Assembly (NCBI GenBank): GCA_026196875.1
Contig: JAPHTP010000113.1
Coordinates: 1-64,000 of the forward strand
Source of the DNA: Kangiellaceae bacterium
GTDB lineage: Bacteria > Pseudomonadota > Gammaproteobacteria > Enterobacterales > Kangiellaceae
Reading direction: 5' to 3'
DNA length: 64,000 bases
Part shown: positions 1-7,039 of the stretch, one piece after another
Layout of the letters: each line of letters begins with the position of its first letter
How positions within the stretch are numbered: position 1 is the first letter of the stretch
Notes under the pieces: generated by a model
Databases searched by the model: none
What the model saw: only the letters and a program-made list of their open reading frames with translations
Told to the model about the DNA's origin: nothing
Position numbers and translations under genes: made by a program

Positions 1-34
1 CAGTAAAATTAAATCCAAAAAAAAATCATAAAGC

Positions 35-63
35 CTTGAAATAATATTGTCTGCCCTTATATA
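35..63 (+). promoter_or_regulatory. Predicted heat-shock (sigma-32) promoter of the hsp20 gene
   Basis: CTTGAAA at 35-41 and CCCTTAT starting at 54 are separated by 12 bases. This matches the sigma-32 pattern CTTGAAA-N11-16-CCCATnT with one mismatch in the -10 element. Its position 80-110 bases upstream of a small heat-shock protein gene fits. A perfect 14-base palindrome at 84-97 and a CTCAGA/TCTGAG pairing (106-111 with 129-134) that reaches into the Shine-Dalgarno lie in the leader. The promoter match is seen in the sequence; its use is inferred. Confidence 0.65.
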
Positions 64-143
64 AGTTTCAACAGCAAAACGCGTAAAACCGGTTTTAGTT
101 TTTTGCTCAGACTTTTTGAGATTATTTTTCTGAGGAGAAAGCA

Positions 144-563
144 ATGAATTTAGTAAATTTTAATCCTTTCAAGGAATTGGATTCCTGGTTGAATTCTTAT
201 AATCAATCGTTGGCGACTGAAGGCCAAAAGGGTGTCTTGGTCGATTGGAAACCCCGTGTTGATATTTCTGAAAACGACGCCCAGTTTATTATTAAAGCAG
301 AGCTGGCTGGTGTGCCTAAAGAAGATATTAAAGTTTCCCTGGATAATAATGTTTTGACGATTAGTGGTGAGAGAAAGTCTGAAGTTGAGGACAAAAAGCA
401 TCATCGTATAGAACGCTTCTATGGAAGTTTTTCTCGCAGCTTTTCTTTGCCGGAAAATATTGACGAATCTTCTATTCAGGCGGAAAACAAAGATGGTATT
501 CTCACATTAACACTACCTAAAATTGAACCTAAGCAAAAGCTTAAGCAAATAGAAATTCATTAG
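144..563 (+). CDS. Hsp20/alpha-crystallin family small heat-shock protein
   Basis: This 139-residue protein is an ATP-independent holdase chaperone that keeps unfolding proteins soluble in the cytoplasm. The alpha-crystallin domain spans about residues 35-135 and includes the family signatures KAELAGVPKEDIKV, a central NNVLTISGER strand and a C-terminal DGILTLTLPK. The C-terminal tail has an IEIH motif, an IxI-like oligomerisation element. The start is fixed by a strong GAGGAG ribosome site at 132-137. The gene stands alone between a sigma-32 type promoter and a rho-independent terminator. Family assignment is secure; which paralogue (IbpA-like or class A Hsp20) is not decided. Confidence 0.95.
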   Translation: MNLVNFNPFKELDSWLNSYNQSLATEGQKGVLVDWKPRVDISENDAQFIIKAELAGVPKEDIKVSLDNNVLTISGERKSEVEDKKHHRIERFYGSFSRSFSLPENIDESSIQAENKDGILTLTLPKIEPKQKLKQIEIH

Positions 564-571
564 CCACAAAC

Positions 572-604
572 AAAAAAAGACCAAGTGTTTTACTTGGTCT
601 TTTT
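572..604. terminator. Bidirectional rho-independent terminator
   Basis: The stem AAAGACCAAGT pairs with ACTTGGTCTTT around a short T-rich loop, with A-run and T-run on opposite sides. It can end hsp20 rightward and the convergent gene leftward. Confidence 0.85.
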
Positions 605-616
605 CTAGTTGTTTTA

Positions 617-946
617 TTATGACTCCAAATATTCCAATGAAACCCTACATATATCATCAACGGTAATATTAAATGTCTCAAAAACGTTATTTTTTAGTTT
701 TTCAGGCATCGCTTTCATCGAGTTGCACTTAGCTTTTGCATCCTCTAAATTTGGTTCTTTAATGCCGTTGCAGCTCACTTCCTTAAAACCATTTTTTAAC
801 AAAGACTCTAGTGATGTTTCTTTTACGTATAAAGAGAGTTCAGATTCCATTCCATCAACATCTAAAGCACTTTTATTGACGCAAATAGCAGAAGCGAGTG
901 GAGAAAACAAACAGAGTATTAGTGACAGGTGTATTTTTTTATTCAA
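617..946 (-). CDS. Small secreted cysteine-containing protein, unknown function
   Basis: I do not recognise this 109-residue protein. From the TTG start at 946 it begins MNKKIHLSLILCLFSPLASA, a typical Sec signal peptide cleaved after ASA. The mature part is about 90 residues with four cysteines that could form two disulfides in the periplasm. The upstream TTG at 967 would add seven residues, but an AAGGA ribosome site lies seven bases before the 946 start, so 946 is preferred. It is convergent with hsp20 and divergent from the YD-repeat gene. The opposite-strand reading frame is longer but has no protein-like features. Confidence 0.55.
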   Translation of the reverse strand: MNKKIHLSLILCLFSPLASAICVNKSALDVDGMESELSLYVKETSLESLLKNGFKEVSCNGIKEPNLEDAKAKCNSMKAMPEKLKNNVFETFNITVDDICRVSLEYLES

Positions 947-1105
947 TTTTCTAATCCTTATGAACAATTCCTATTTTAAATTTTGTAAATATTCCGCCAA
1001 ATGTTTGGTGTTGCTTGACTTCGTCAAAATTATACAGTAAAAATCTCGCCCGCAAATAAAAAAATAATCGCATTCTTAATCTTAAATTCAGGGAGAGAAT
1101 AATTA

Positions 1106-1567
1106 ATGTCTTATTTTAGGGCAATATTATTATTGCTTACAATCGTATTGATTCCATTCAAATTAGAAGCTACTGAGTATAAATATGATGCTCTAGGGAG
1201 ACTCGCTTTAGTCACATACGACGATGGCAAAAAGGTAGAGTACAAGTATGATGCTGCAGGCAATCGGACCGCTGTAGAAATTAATGGTTCAGGCTCTACT
1301 AACACTTCTCCCATCGCGGTAAACGATGTTGTCGGGGCTTTAACTTGGCGGTTGAAAAAAGTTTATCCGCTCGTAAACGATTCTGATCAGGATGGTGACA
1401 ATTTAATCATTGAATCTATAACTGCAACTGGATGTAATATTGGTGCAGCAAACGAGCAAATAGCTGGAAACCCAAACGATATTAATTTAAGTAGATTGGC
1501 CCCGTTAGTTATTAAAACTCCGTCGGGAGCAGTTAAAGTATTTAGAAATGGAACTGAGGTACCTTAG
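1106..1567 (+). CDS. Small secreted YD-repeat (RHS-like) protein with a cadherin-like motif
   Basis: This 153-residue protein has an N-terminal signal peptide (about residues 1-22, ending KLEA). Two YD/RHS repeats follow: YKYDALGRLALVTYDDG and YKYDAAGNRTAVEING, at about 25-60. Residues 68-105 carry SPIAVNDV and VNDSDQDGDNL, the opening of cadherin-like/VCBS-type beta domains of large surface adhesins. The tail does not look like a complete domain. YD repeats normally occur in proteins above 1000 residues, so this is either a dwarf secreted family member or a remnant. A GGGAGAG ribosome site precedes the ATG. It lies directly before two small lipoprotein genes. Function unknown. Confidence 0.6.
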   Translation: MSYFRAILLLLTIVLIPFKLEATEYKYDALGRLALVTYDDGKKVEYKYDAAGNRTAVEINGSGSTNTSPIAVNDVVGALTWRLKKVYPLVNDSDQDGDNLIIESITATGCNIGAANEQIAGNPNDINLSRLAPLVIKTPSGAVKVFRNGTEVP

Positions 1568-1574
1568 TAGAAAA

Positions 1575-1949
1575 ATGAAAACGAAATTATTTTATTTAGT
1601 ATTTCTTTTGGCTTTCTCAGGCTGTTCAAAAGCTGAAAAAGAACAAGAGTGTATTGACGCTATGTCGGCAGATATACATAATCAATTAGTTACTAAAGTT
1701 GATAAAAAAGTATGTGTTTCGGGGAAATTGACACTTGAGCCGCATTTCGTCTATTTTAAAACTAAGTACACTAATGATGATTCTCTGTACGCTGGGAAGA
1801 TTTATCTACCTATTCGGTATGCAGAAGCTTTAAGAAATAGTCTTAAGAACGAGCAATATTACGAATTTTCTGGGAAGATTAAATTGAAGGAAACTTCTTC
1901 TAAATGTGAACAAGCAAATTGCTATTCCTATTATTTAGTCGTCCCATAA
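1575..1949 (+). CDS. Putative small lipoprotein (paralogue of the next gene)
   Basis: The 124-residue product begins MKTKLFYLVFLLAFSGC, a signal peptide with lipobox LAFSGC, so it is predicted to be lipidated and envelope-anchored. A longer frame opens at 1548 inside the previous gene, but the lipoprotein-type N-terminus supports the ATG at 1575. The mature protein has a C-terminal pair of cysteines in SKCEQANCYSYY. The segment from IYLPIRYAEALRNSLK to EFSGKIKL resembles VHLSIPAAIFNELEQYK to VVSGKF in the next gene, suggesting distant paralogues. I cannot name the family. Confidence 0.6.
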   Translation: MKTKLFYLVFLLAFSGCSKAEKEQECIDAMSADIHNQLVTKVDKKVCVSGKLTLEPHFVYFKTKYTNDDSLYAGKIYLPIRYAEALRNSLKNEQYYEFSGKIKLKETSSKCEQANCYSYYLVVP

Positions 1950-2008
1950 AAAAGTGAAAACAGTGTCGAATATGTGCTGCAATAGAGCTTATTATCGATC
2001 ATCTTAAA

Positions 2009-2041
2009 TCAGATTTCAGATTTCAGATTTCAGATTTCAGA
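2009..2041. repeat. Heptanucleotide tandem repeat (TCAGATT, 4.7 copies)
   Basis: Four exact copies of TCAGATT occupy 2009-2036, followed by the partial copy TCAGA. The repeat lies 45 bases before the preferred start of the following lipoprotein gene. Copy-number change would alter promoter or leader spacing rather than the coding frame, since the array carries no start codon. Confidence 0.9.
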
Positions 2042-2085
2042 GAAACTTCTTGAAAGGCGAAATTGACGGCCGTATCAACCTGTTT

Positions 2086-2505
2086 ATGGCGGTGACCACT
2101 TGGAACTTAAGAATAGGGCTTATTGTGTGTCTTATTCTTGCTAATGCTGGTTGCTCCAATCTGAACAACAATGGAATAAGTGTTGAGGAGTTGCTCAAAA
2201 ACAAAATAAGGTACTCTGAAAAGCCTTCACTAAAAATCCAAGGGTATTTGCTTAAGAATGAATCGGGGACCTCTCTTCTAGATGAAAGGTCTGACTCTAA
2301 AGACAAAGTTACCTATGTACATTTATCTATTCCTGCAGCCATTTTCAACGAACTGGAGCAGTATAAAAAAGAAAAGGTAGTTGTTTCAGGTAAATTTCTT
2401 GAACATGGATATATTGAAAGAGATGGAAAATTACGCTTCCGGCCTTCTAGAATAGCTGTTTCCTCAATATTCAAATTAAGTGAGCAATCTGACTTAGAGC
2501 AATAG
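2086..2505 (+). CDS. Putative small lipoprotein
   Basis: The 139-residue product starts MAVTTWNLRIGLIVCLILANAGC, an N-terminal hydrophobic stretch with lipobox LANAGC. The open frame extends back to a TTG at 2050 and through the heptamer repeat, but only the ATG at 2086 gives a normal signal peptide; no strong ribosome site is visible for either. The mature part has a strand-rich pattern (LKIQGYLL, VTYVHLSI, KVVVSGKF) recalling small OB-fold-like envelope proteins, and it aligns by eye with the preceding lipoprotein. No recognised domain. Confidence 0.6.
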   Translation: MAVTTWNLRIGLIVCLILANAGCSNLNNNGISVEELLKNKIRYSEKPSLKIQGYLLKNESGTSLLDERSDSKDKVTYVHLSIPAAIFNELEQYKKEKVVVSGKFLEHGYIERDGKLRFRPSRIAVSSIFKLSEQSDLEQ

Positions 2506-2517
2506 TTTTCTTAATTA

Positions 2518-2550
2518 TTCAAGCCCTCTCTAAATAAAAGAGGGCTTGAA
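2518..2550. terminator. Bidirectional terminator hairpin
   Basis: A perfect 12-base stem, TTCAAGCCCTCT with AGAGGGCTTGAA, lies between convergent genes with A/T-rich flanks on both sides. Confidence 0.75.
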
Positions 2551-2553
2551 AAT

Positions 2554-4041
2554 TTAATTGGCACTCACCGTTCTCTCGCTAGCCCAATCGCGTAGCGCTT
2601 GAATTTTTTCTGCCATCACGATGGAAAGGGGTCTGGTTTGCTGCAAAGCCTCCAAGATAGATTCTGTGGTCATAGCGCTTTGCTCAGCGTAAGTGCGATA
2701 AAGTGCAGACACAACTGCCTGTTCAATTTCGGAGCCGGTGAAACCGTCGCTCGCTTCTGCTAATGATGGCAAATGAATCTGACTTGTATCCTGGTCACGA
2801 CGTTTAATATGAATACCAAAAATTTCTTTACGAGCTTCCTGGTCGGGTAAGTCCACAAAAAATATTTCGTCCATCCTCCCCTTACGCATTAGCTCAGGAG
2901 GAAGACGAGAAATATCATTTGCTGTCGCCACGATAAATACTTGCTGTTGTTTTTCTGCCATCCAAGTGAGCAGAGTTGCAAGCACGCGTTGTGAAGTTCC
3001 GCCATCCGAATCTCCACTGGAAACCCCTTTTTCAATTTCATCTAACCACAATACGCAAGGCGCCATCAGTTCTGCCATTTTTAAAGACTCGCGTAAATTC
3101 TTTTCGGTTTCACCATGAAACTTGTTATATAATGCACCGAAATCAAGTCTAAGTAACGGAACCCCCCACATACCGGCGACCGACTTCGCGGCTAAACTCT
3201 TGCCACCTCCTTGCACGCCAACTAGCATTAATCCTTTTGGCGGGTCGAGGGGAATGTTGCGATCTAAGAAAACTTGCTCTCTTTGTTTTAGCCAATTCTT
3301 TAAAGATTTAAGTCCACCGACTTCACTAAACTTTGATGTTTCATATTCGAAACTCAGCACTCCATCCATATCAAGTAGTTCAAATTTGGCCTTATTGACT
3401 GCCGGCAATTCTTCTTCAGTGATTGCCCCATCGGATATTACATTGCGAATTAAAGTACGAGAATCTGCAAAGGTCATCCCGGCAAGATTTCGCACGAGCT
3501 TTTTCAGGGTAGCACCATCGGTCTTAACTTTTTGCCCCTGGTGTGCCTTTGACCATTTCTTAGCTTCTTCACGAATTAATTTTTCTAGCTGTTCTTCATT
3601 TGGCAGTGACAATTGGAAGCTTGCCGAAAAACGTTTAACTTCGGCAGGTAAATCCAAAGAATGAGAAATGAATACCACATTATGACTAACCTGCAGGTGG
3701 TTCTGGGCGATCTCTTTGAGCAGCCTGGTAACCTTAGGTGCATCATCAAAGTGCGGGTGAAAGTCGCACAAAGCAAAAATGCACGGGCGGTGCGAGGCTT
3801 TAATCTGAGATAGCGCTTCAAGTGGATCTTCGGTGTCTTCAATCTCTGCTAAATCATGGGCTAGGTCAATACGTCGCAGGCCGTCAATGTGATCCCATCC
3901 AAACAATGGTTTATTGTAAAACGCCGCAATCTCGCTAAGTAAATTCAGCGCCCTTTTTTCTTCATGGGTCTCCACCGAAATGATCGGATTTCCGGATTTA
4001 ATTAATATTCCTAAATCGTTGAAATCAGTCTTACCGCTCAT
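2554..4041 (-). CDS. Ycf46-type AAA+ ATPase
   Basis: This 495-residue protein has an N-terminal alpha/beta region (about 1-230) resembling a degenerate P-loop fold and a C-terminal AAA+ module. The module has Walker A GVQGGGKS (275-282), Walker B VLWLDEIE (about 330-337), sensor-1 IVATAND (about 370) and an arginine-finger region RKGRMDE. The layout matches the Ycf46 family, found in cyanobacteria, plastids and many proteobacteria. I recall a proposed role in inorganic carbon regulation in cyanobacteria; in proteobacteria the role is unknown. It is a stand-alone gene ended by the shared hairpin. An AAGGAG site sits 12 bases before the ATG. Family assignment is good; substrate unknown. Confidence 0.8.
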   Translation of the reverse strand: MSGKTDFNDLGILIKSGNPIISVETHEEKRALNLLSEIAAFYNKPLFGWDHIDGLRRIDLAHDLAEIEDTEDPLEALSQIKASHRPCIFALCDFHPHFDDAPKVTRLLKEIAQNHLQVSHNVVFISHSLDLPAEVKRFSASFQLSLPNEEQLEKLIREEAKKWSKAHQGQKVKTDGATLKKLVRNLAGMTFADSRTLIRNVISDGAITEEELPAVNKAKFELLDMDGVLSFEYETSKFSEVGGLKSLKNWLKQREQVFLDRNIPLDPPKGLMLVGVQGGGKSLAAKSVAGMWGVPLLRLDFGALYNKFHGETEKNLRESLKMAELMAPCVLWLDEIEKGVSSGDSDGGTSQRVLATLLTWMAEKQQQVFIVATANDISRLPPELMRKGRMDEIFFVDLPDQEARKEIFGIHIKRRDQDTSQIHLPSLAEASDGFTGSEIEQAVVSALYRTYAEQSAMTTESILEALQQTRPLSIVMAEKIQALRDWASERTVSAN

Positions 4042-4178
4042 AAACTACTATAGCTCCTTAAAATACTAATTATATTGACCTGCAATTCGCCCTTACACTA
4101 GAAGAGAGCGACGGTTTAGCATTAGAATAGTCAATACAGAAGTAATTATTGTAATCAGTTTTCCAAGAGTGTCTAGCA

Positions 4179-4817
4179 ATGCGTCAGTTAAGTATGGCCG
4201 ACAGGGCGATTTTAGTCGCCGATAATACCCTCAAGACTTTATTCGGAGGCTATCAAACCACCTCTCGTCACAACCCCGCTGACGATCTGGACTCCCAAGA
4301 GTTAACGCCTGAGCAGGCAAAACATTCTGCTGGATTAATGCGGATTAATCATTGCGGTGAAGTTTGTGCACAGGCTTTATATCAAGGGCAAGCATTAACC
4401 GCCAGGTTGCCAGAGGTGCGTGACAAAATGGAACAGGCGGCAATCGAGGAAAATGACCACTTAGATTGGTGTGCAACTCGTTTGCAACAGCTGGATAGCC
4501 ATACCAGTTTATTAAACCCGCTTTGGTATGCCAGTTCATTTGCTATCGGTGCTTTTGCCGGAGCAATCGGGGATAAGTGGAGTTTGGGATTTGTCGCTGA
4601 AACAGAGCATCAGGTGGTAAGGCATTTAGAAGATCATCTACAAAAACTGCCGCCGCAAGATAGTCAAAGTAGGGTTATTCTTGAACAAATGAAGGTCGAT
4701 GAATTAGCGCATGCTACCACTGCTTTAGCCGCAGGTGGAGCAGAGTTGCCTTTACCTGTTAAGGGCATGATGACCTTAATGTCGAAAGTAATGACCTCTA
4801 CAGTTTATTATGTATAG
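4179..4817 (+). CDS. coq7: 2-polyprenyl-3-methyl-6-methoxy-1,4-benzoquinone monooxygenase Coq7
   Basis: This is the di-iron hydroxylase for the last ring hydroxylation of ubiquinone synthesis, acting at the inner membrane. The 212-residue length is typical. The carboxylate-bridged di-iron ligand motifs are visible: HCGEVCAQALYQGQ, IEENDHLDW, ETEHQVVRHLEDH and KVDELAHA. A hydrophobic helix (SSFAIGAFAGAIGDKWSLGF) lies between them. It is monocistronic. The start has only a weak AAGAG ribosome site; an ATG five codons later is an alternative. Confidence 0.95.
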   Translation: MRQLSMADRAILVADNTLKTLFGGYQTTSRHNPADDLDSQELTPEQAKHSAGLMRINHCGEVCAQALYQGQALTARLPEVRDKMEQAAIEENDHLDWCATRLQQLDSHTSLLNPLWYASSFAIGAFAGAIGDKWSLGFVAETEHQVVRHLEDHLQKLPPQDSQSRVILEQMKVDELAHATTALAAGGAELPLPVKGMMTLMSKVMTSTVYYV

Positions 4818-4831
4818 AACTTAGTGTTAGT

Positions 4832-4903
4832 AGCCGCGAAAGAGCGCCGCGGCTTCGAGGAAAGATTACCGAATAAACCCGGAAGGTATTTCACTCTTCC
4901 GGG
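4832..4903. other. Two GC-rich hairpins between convergent coq7 and maeA
   Basis: The first stem is AGCCGCG (4832-4838) with CGCGGCT (4848-4854). The second is CCCGGAAG (4878-4885) with CTTCCGGG (4896-4903). Neither is followed by a T-run, so they are weak terminator or RNA-stabilising candidates. Confidence 0.4.
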
Positions 4904-4927
4904 GCTGCAAATTGAAGCGATATCGGC

Positions 4928-6628
4928 TTAGAACGAAGTTCTACGGTATTCTCGATATTCAGGCATCCAGTAGTTCTTTTCCACCGAATGTTCCAATACC
5001 TCCTGAGCCACTTTAGTGGCCACGCCTTGTTCCATTGCTTTGAGTCCGACTTTAATCGCAATGTACTTGCTTACTTCTCTGATCGCATTTAAGTCAGGTA
5101 GTAAGGTGTTACCTTCGCCTTTTACGAGCGGCGAGCATTCTGCCAAAGCTTCACTCGACGTCATAAACATCTCTTCAGTGACCCGGGTCGCACCGCTAGC
5201 GATTACACCAAGACCTACGCCAGGGAATATATAGCTATTGTTACATTGTGCGATAGGGTAGCTCTTACCATTGTATTCGACAGGAGCAAATGGACTACCT
5301 GTCGCTACTATCGCATTGCCTTCAGTCCAATCAATAACGTCACTTGGCAGCGCTTCCACCTTTGAGGTTGGGTTAGAAAGGGGTAAAACGATTGGCTTAG
5401 GGCAATCGGCGTACATAGCTTTTACAACTTCTTCGCTGATTAACCCTGCAACACCGGAAACCCCTATAATGATGGTTGGCTTACTTGCTTTAACCAAATC
5501 TAGTAGAGAGATTTTTTCTCCGTCAGCACTCCAGCCTGAAACTTCTGACTTAGGCTTGGCAAACTTTTGTTGGAAGTCCCTTAATGGCATATCGTCGGTT
5601 AATAAGCCTTTACTGCTGGTTAAGTACACCTGGTTTATCGCTTGTTTTTCGCTGAGACCGTCTTCTTGCATATGTGCAATGATTTGTTCAGCAATGCCAC
5701 ATCCAGCCGAACCTGCTCCGACAAAAACCACACGGTGGTCTTTAAGTTTTGTGCCTTGCGCATGACAAGCTGCTAACAATGTACCTACTGTGACAGCGGC
5801 TGTACCCTGGATATCGTCATTAAAGCAACAAACTTGATCTTGGTATTTTTTTAGTAACGGGGTCGCATTAGCCTGAGCGAAATCTTCAAACTGAATTAAA
5901 GCGTTTGGCCAGCGGCGTTGCACGCTTTGAATAAATTGATCAACAAACTCAAAGTATTCATCTCCGCTAATTCTATTTTGGCGCCAGCCCATATACATAG
6001 GATCATCGAGAAGTTCTTGATTATTAGTTCCAACATCTAGAGCCACCGGTAAAACATAGGCAGGGCTAATTCCACCGCAGGCTGAATATAAGGCTAGCTT
6101 TCCGATCGGAATTCCCATACCACCGATACCCTGATCGCCGAGTCCAAGTATGCGCTCGCTGTCGGTTACTACAATCACTTTGACATTTTGCTTAGTCGCA
6201 TTTTGCAGCATATCATCAATGCGATCTCTATCAGGATAGGAGATAAATAAGCCACGCTTGCGACGATAAATCTGCGAAAACTTTTGACAAGCCAATCCAA
6301 CGGTTGGTGTATAAATGATCGGCATCATCTCTTCTAAGTGATCGGTAATCAAACGAAAATAGAGAGTCTCGTTGGTATCTTGTATGTTTCTCAAATAAAT
6401 GTGCTTGTCGAGATCGTTGGTAAATTGAGAATATTGCTGATAAGCGCGTTGCGACTGCTCTTCAATTGATTCGATTGTCGCAGGTAATAAGCCTTCTAAA
6501 TTAAAGGCGCGCTTTTCTTCGACCGAAAAGGCGCTCCCTTTATTAAGTAAAGGCGTTTCGAGAAGTACAGGTCCTGCGTATCGAATATATAAAGGTCGTT
6601 TTTTTGGTTTGAGTTGTGCCATTGTCAT
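4928..6628 (-). CDS. maeA: NAD-dependent malic enzyme (oxaloacetate-decarboxylating)
   Basis: This enzyme converts malate to pyruvate with NAD+ reduction and CO2 release, linking the TCA cycle to pyruvate. At 566 residues it matches the E. coli MaeA size. Family motifs are intact: IIYTPTVG, the [10 protein letters not shown] and [13 protein letters not shown] metal/malate segments, and the Rossmann motif [11 protein letters not shown]. The C-terminus carries [10 protein letters not shown] and [12 protein letters not shown]1 is used; M3 is an alternative, and the ribosome site is weak. The gene is monocistronic and divergent from priA. Confidence 0.95.
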   Translation of the reverse strand: MTMAQLKPKKRPLYIRYAGPVLLETPLLNKGSAFSVEEKRAFNLEGLLPATIESIEEQSQRAYQQYSQFTNDLDKHIYLRNIQDTNETLYFRLITDHLEEMMPIIYTPTVGLACQKFSQIYRRKRGLFISYPDRDRIDDMLQNATKQNVKVIVVTDSERILGLGDQGIGGMGIPIGKLALYSACGGISPAYVLPVALDVGTNNQELLDDPMYMGWRQNRISGDEYFEFVDQFIQSVQRRWPNALIQFEDFAQANATPLLKKYQDQVCCFNDDIQGTAAVTVGTLLAACHAQGTKLKDHRVVFVGAGSAGCGIAEQIIAHMQEDGLSEKQAINQVYLTSSKGLLTDDMPLRDFQQKFAKPKSEVSGWSADGEKISLLDLVKASKPTIIIGVSGVAGLISEEVVKAMYADCPKPIVLPLSNPTSKVEALPSDVIDWTEGNAIVATGSPFAPVEYNGKSYPIAQCNNSYIFPGVGLGVIASGATRVTEEMFMTSSEALAECSPLVKGEGNTLLPDLNAIREVSKYIAIKVGLKAMEQGVATKVAQEVLEHSVEKNYWMPEYREYRRTSF

Positions 6629-7039
6629 ATCTTATTGGGATTGGTTTTATGCGGCTGGGTTGTTCAAAGTTGCTGTTTTACATGCCGCAATATTTTTTCA
6701 AGTCTAGTTTAATCTGGGCGAGTTAACAAAGAGATTGAAAGATTAAAAGTGGGCAGATTATATGCCCCTTTTACCTATTGCTCTAGGCTTTGTTATGTCT
6801 TTTTCTTATGGTTTTTGAGTTTTTTGTTAAGTTAAACAAAAATTAAGGACAAACTGCCAATTTACGAATAAAAATCCAGGTTAACGCTTACGTTAACGAA
6901 ATATTTATACAGACAAAATTTGGGGCGGAAGCGGCCAAGCGAGGGCCGGCTTTTGTTGATGCTTATTTAAACTTGAGAATTATCTTGCAATCACTCAAAA
7001 TGACCCGCCTTGCTCCACGATAAGAAAATATTTTACTGA
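6629..7039. other. Intergenic region with inverted repeat between maeA and priA
   Basis: No convincing gene is seen in these 411 bases. They must hold the divergent promoters of maeA and priA. A 7-4-7 inverted repeat, GTTAACG-CTTA-CGTTAAC, occupies 6880-6897 and looks like a dimeric repressor site, but I cannot name the regulator. The part around 6920-6955 is GC-rich and can fold (GGCCAAGCGAGGGCCGGC). Confidence 0.5.

Noticed and set aside
609-1040. 143-codon plus-strand frame opposite the small secreted protein
   Set aside because: It has no signal, domain or ribosome site. The minus-strand frame has a clear signal peptide and a good start.
3122-3664. 180-codon plus-strand frame inside the Ycf46-type ATPase gene
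   Set aside because: It is antisense to conserved AAA+ motifs and its translation resembles no protein family.
5271-5765. 164-codon frame antisense to maeA
   Set aside because: It is an antisense shadow of a strongly conserved gene, with no recognisable features.
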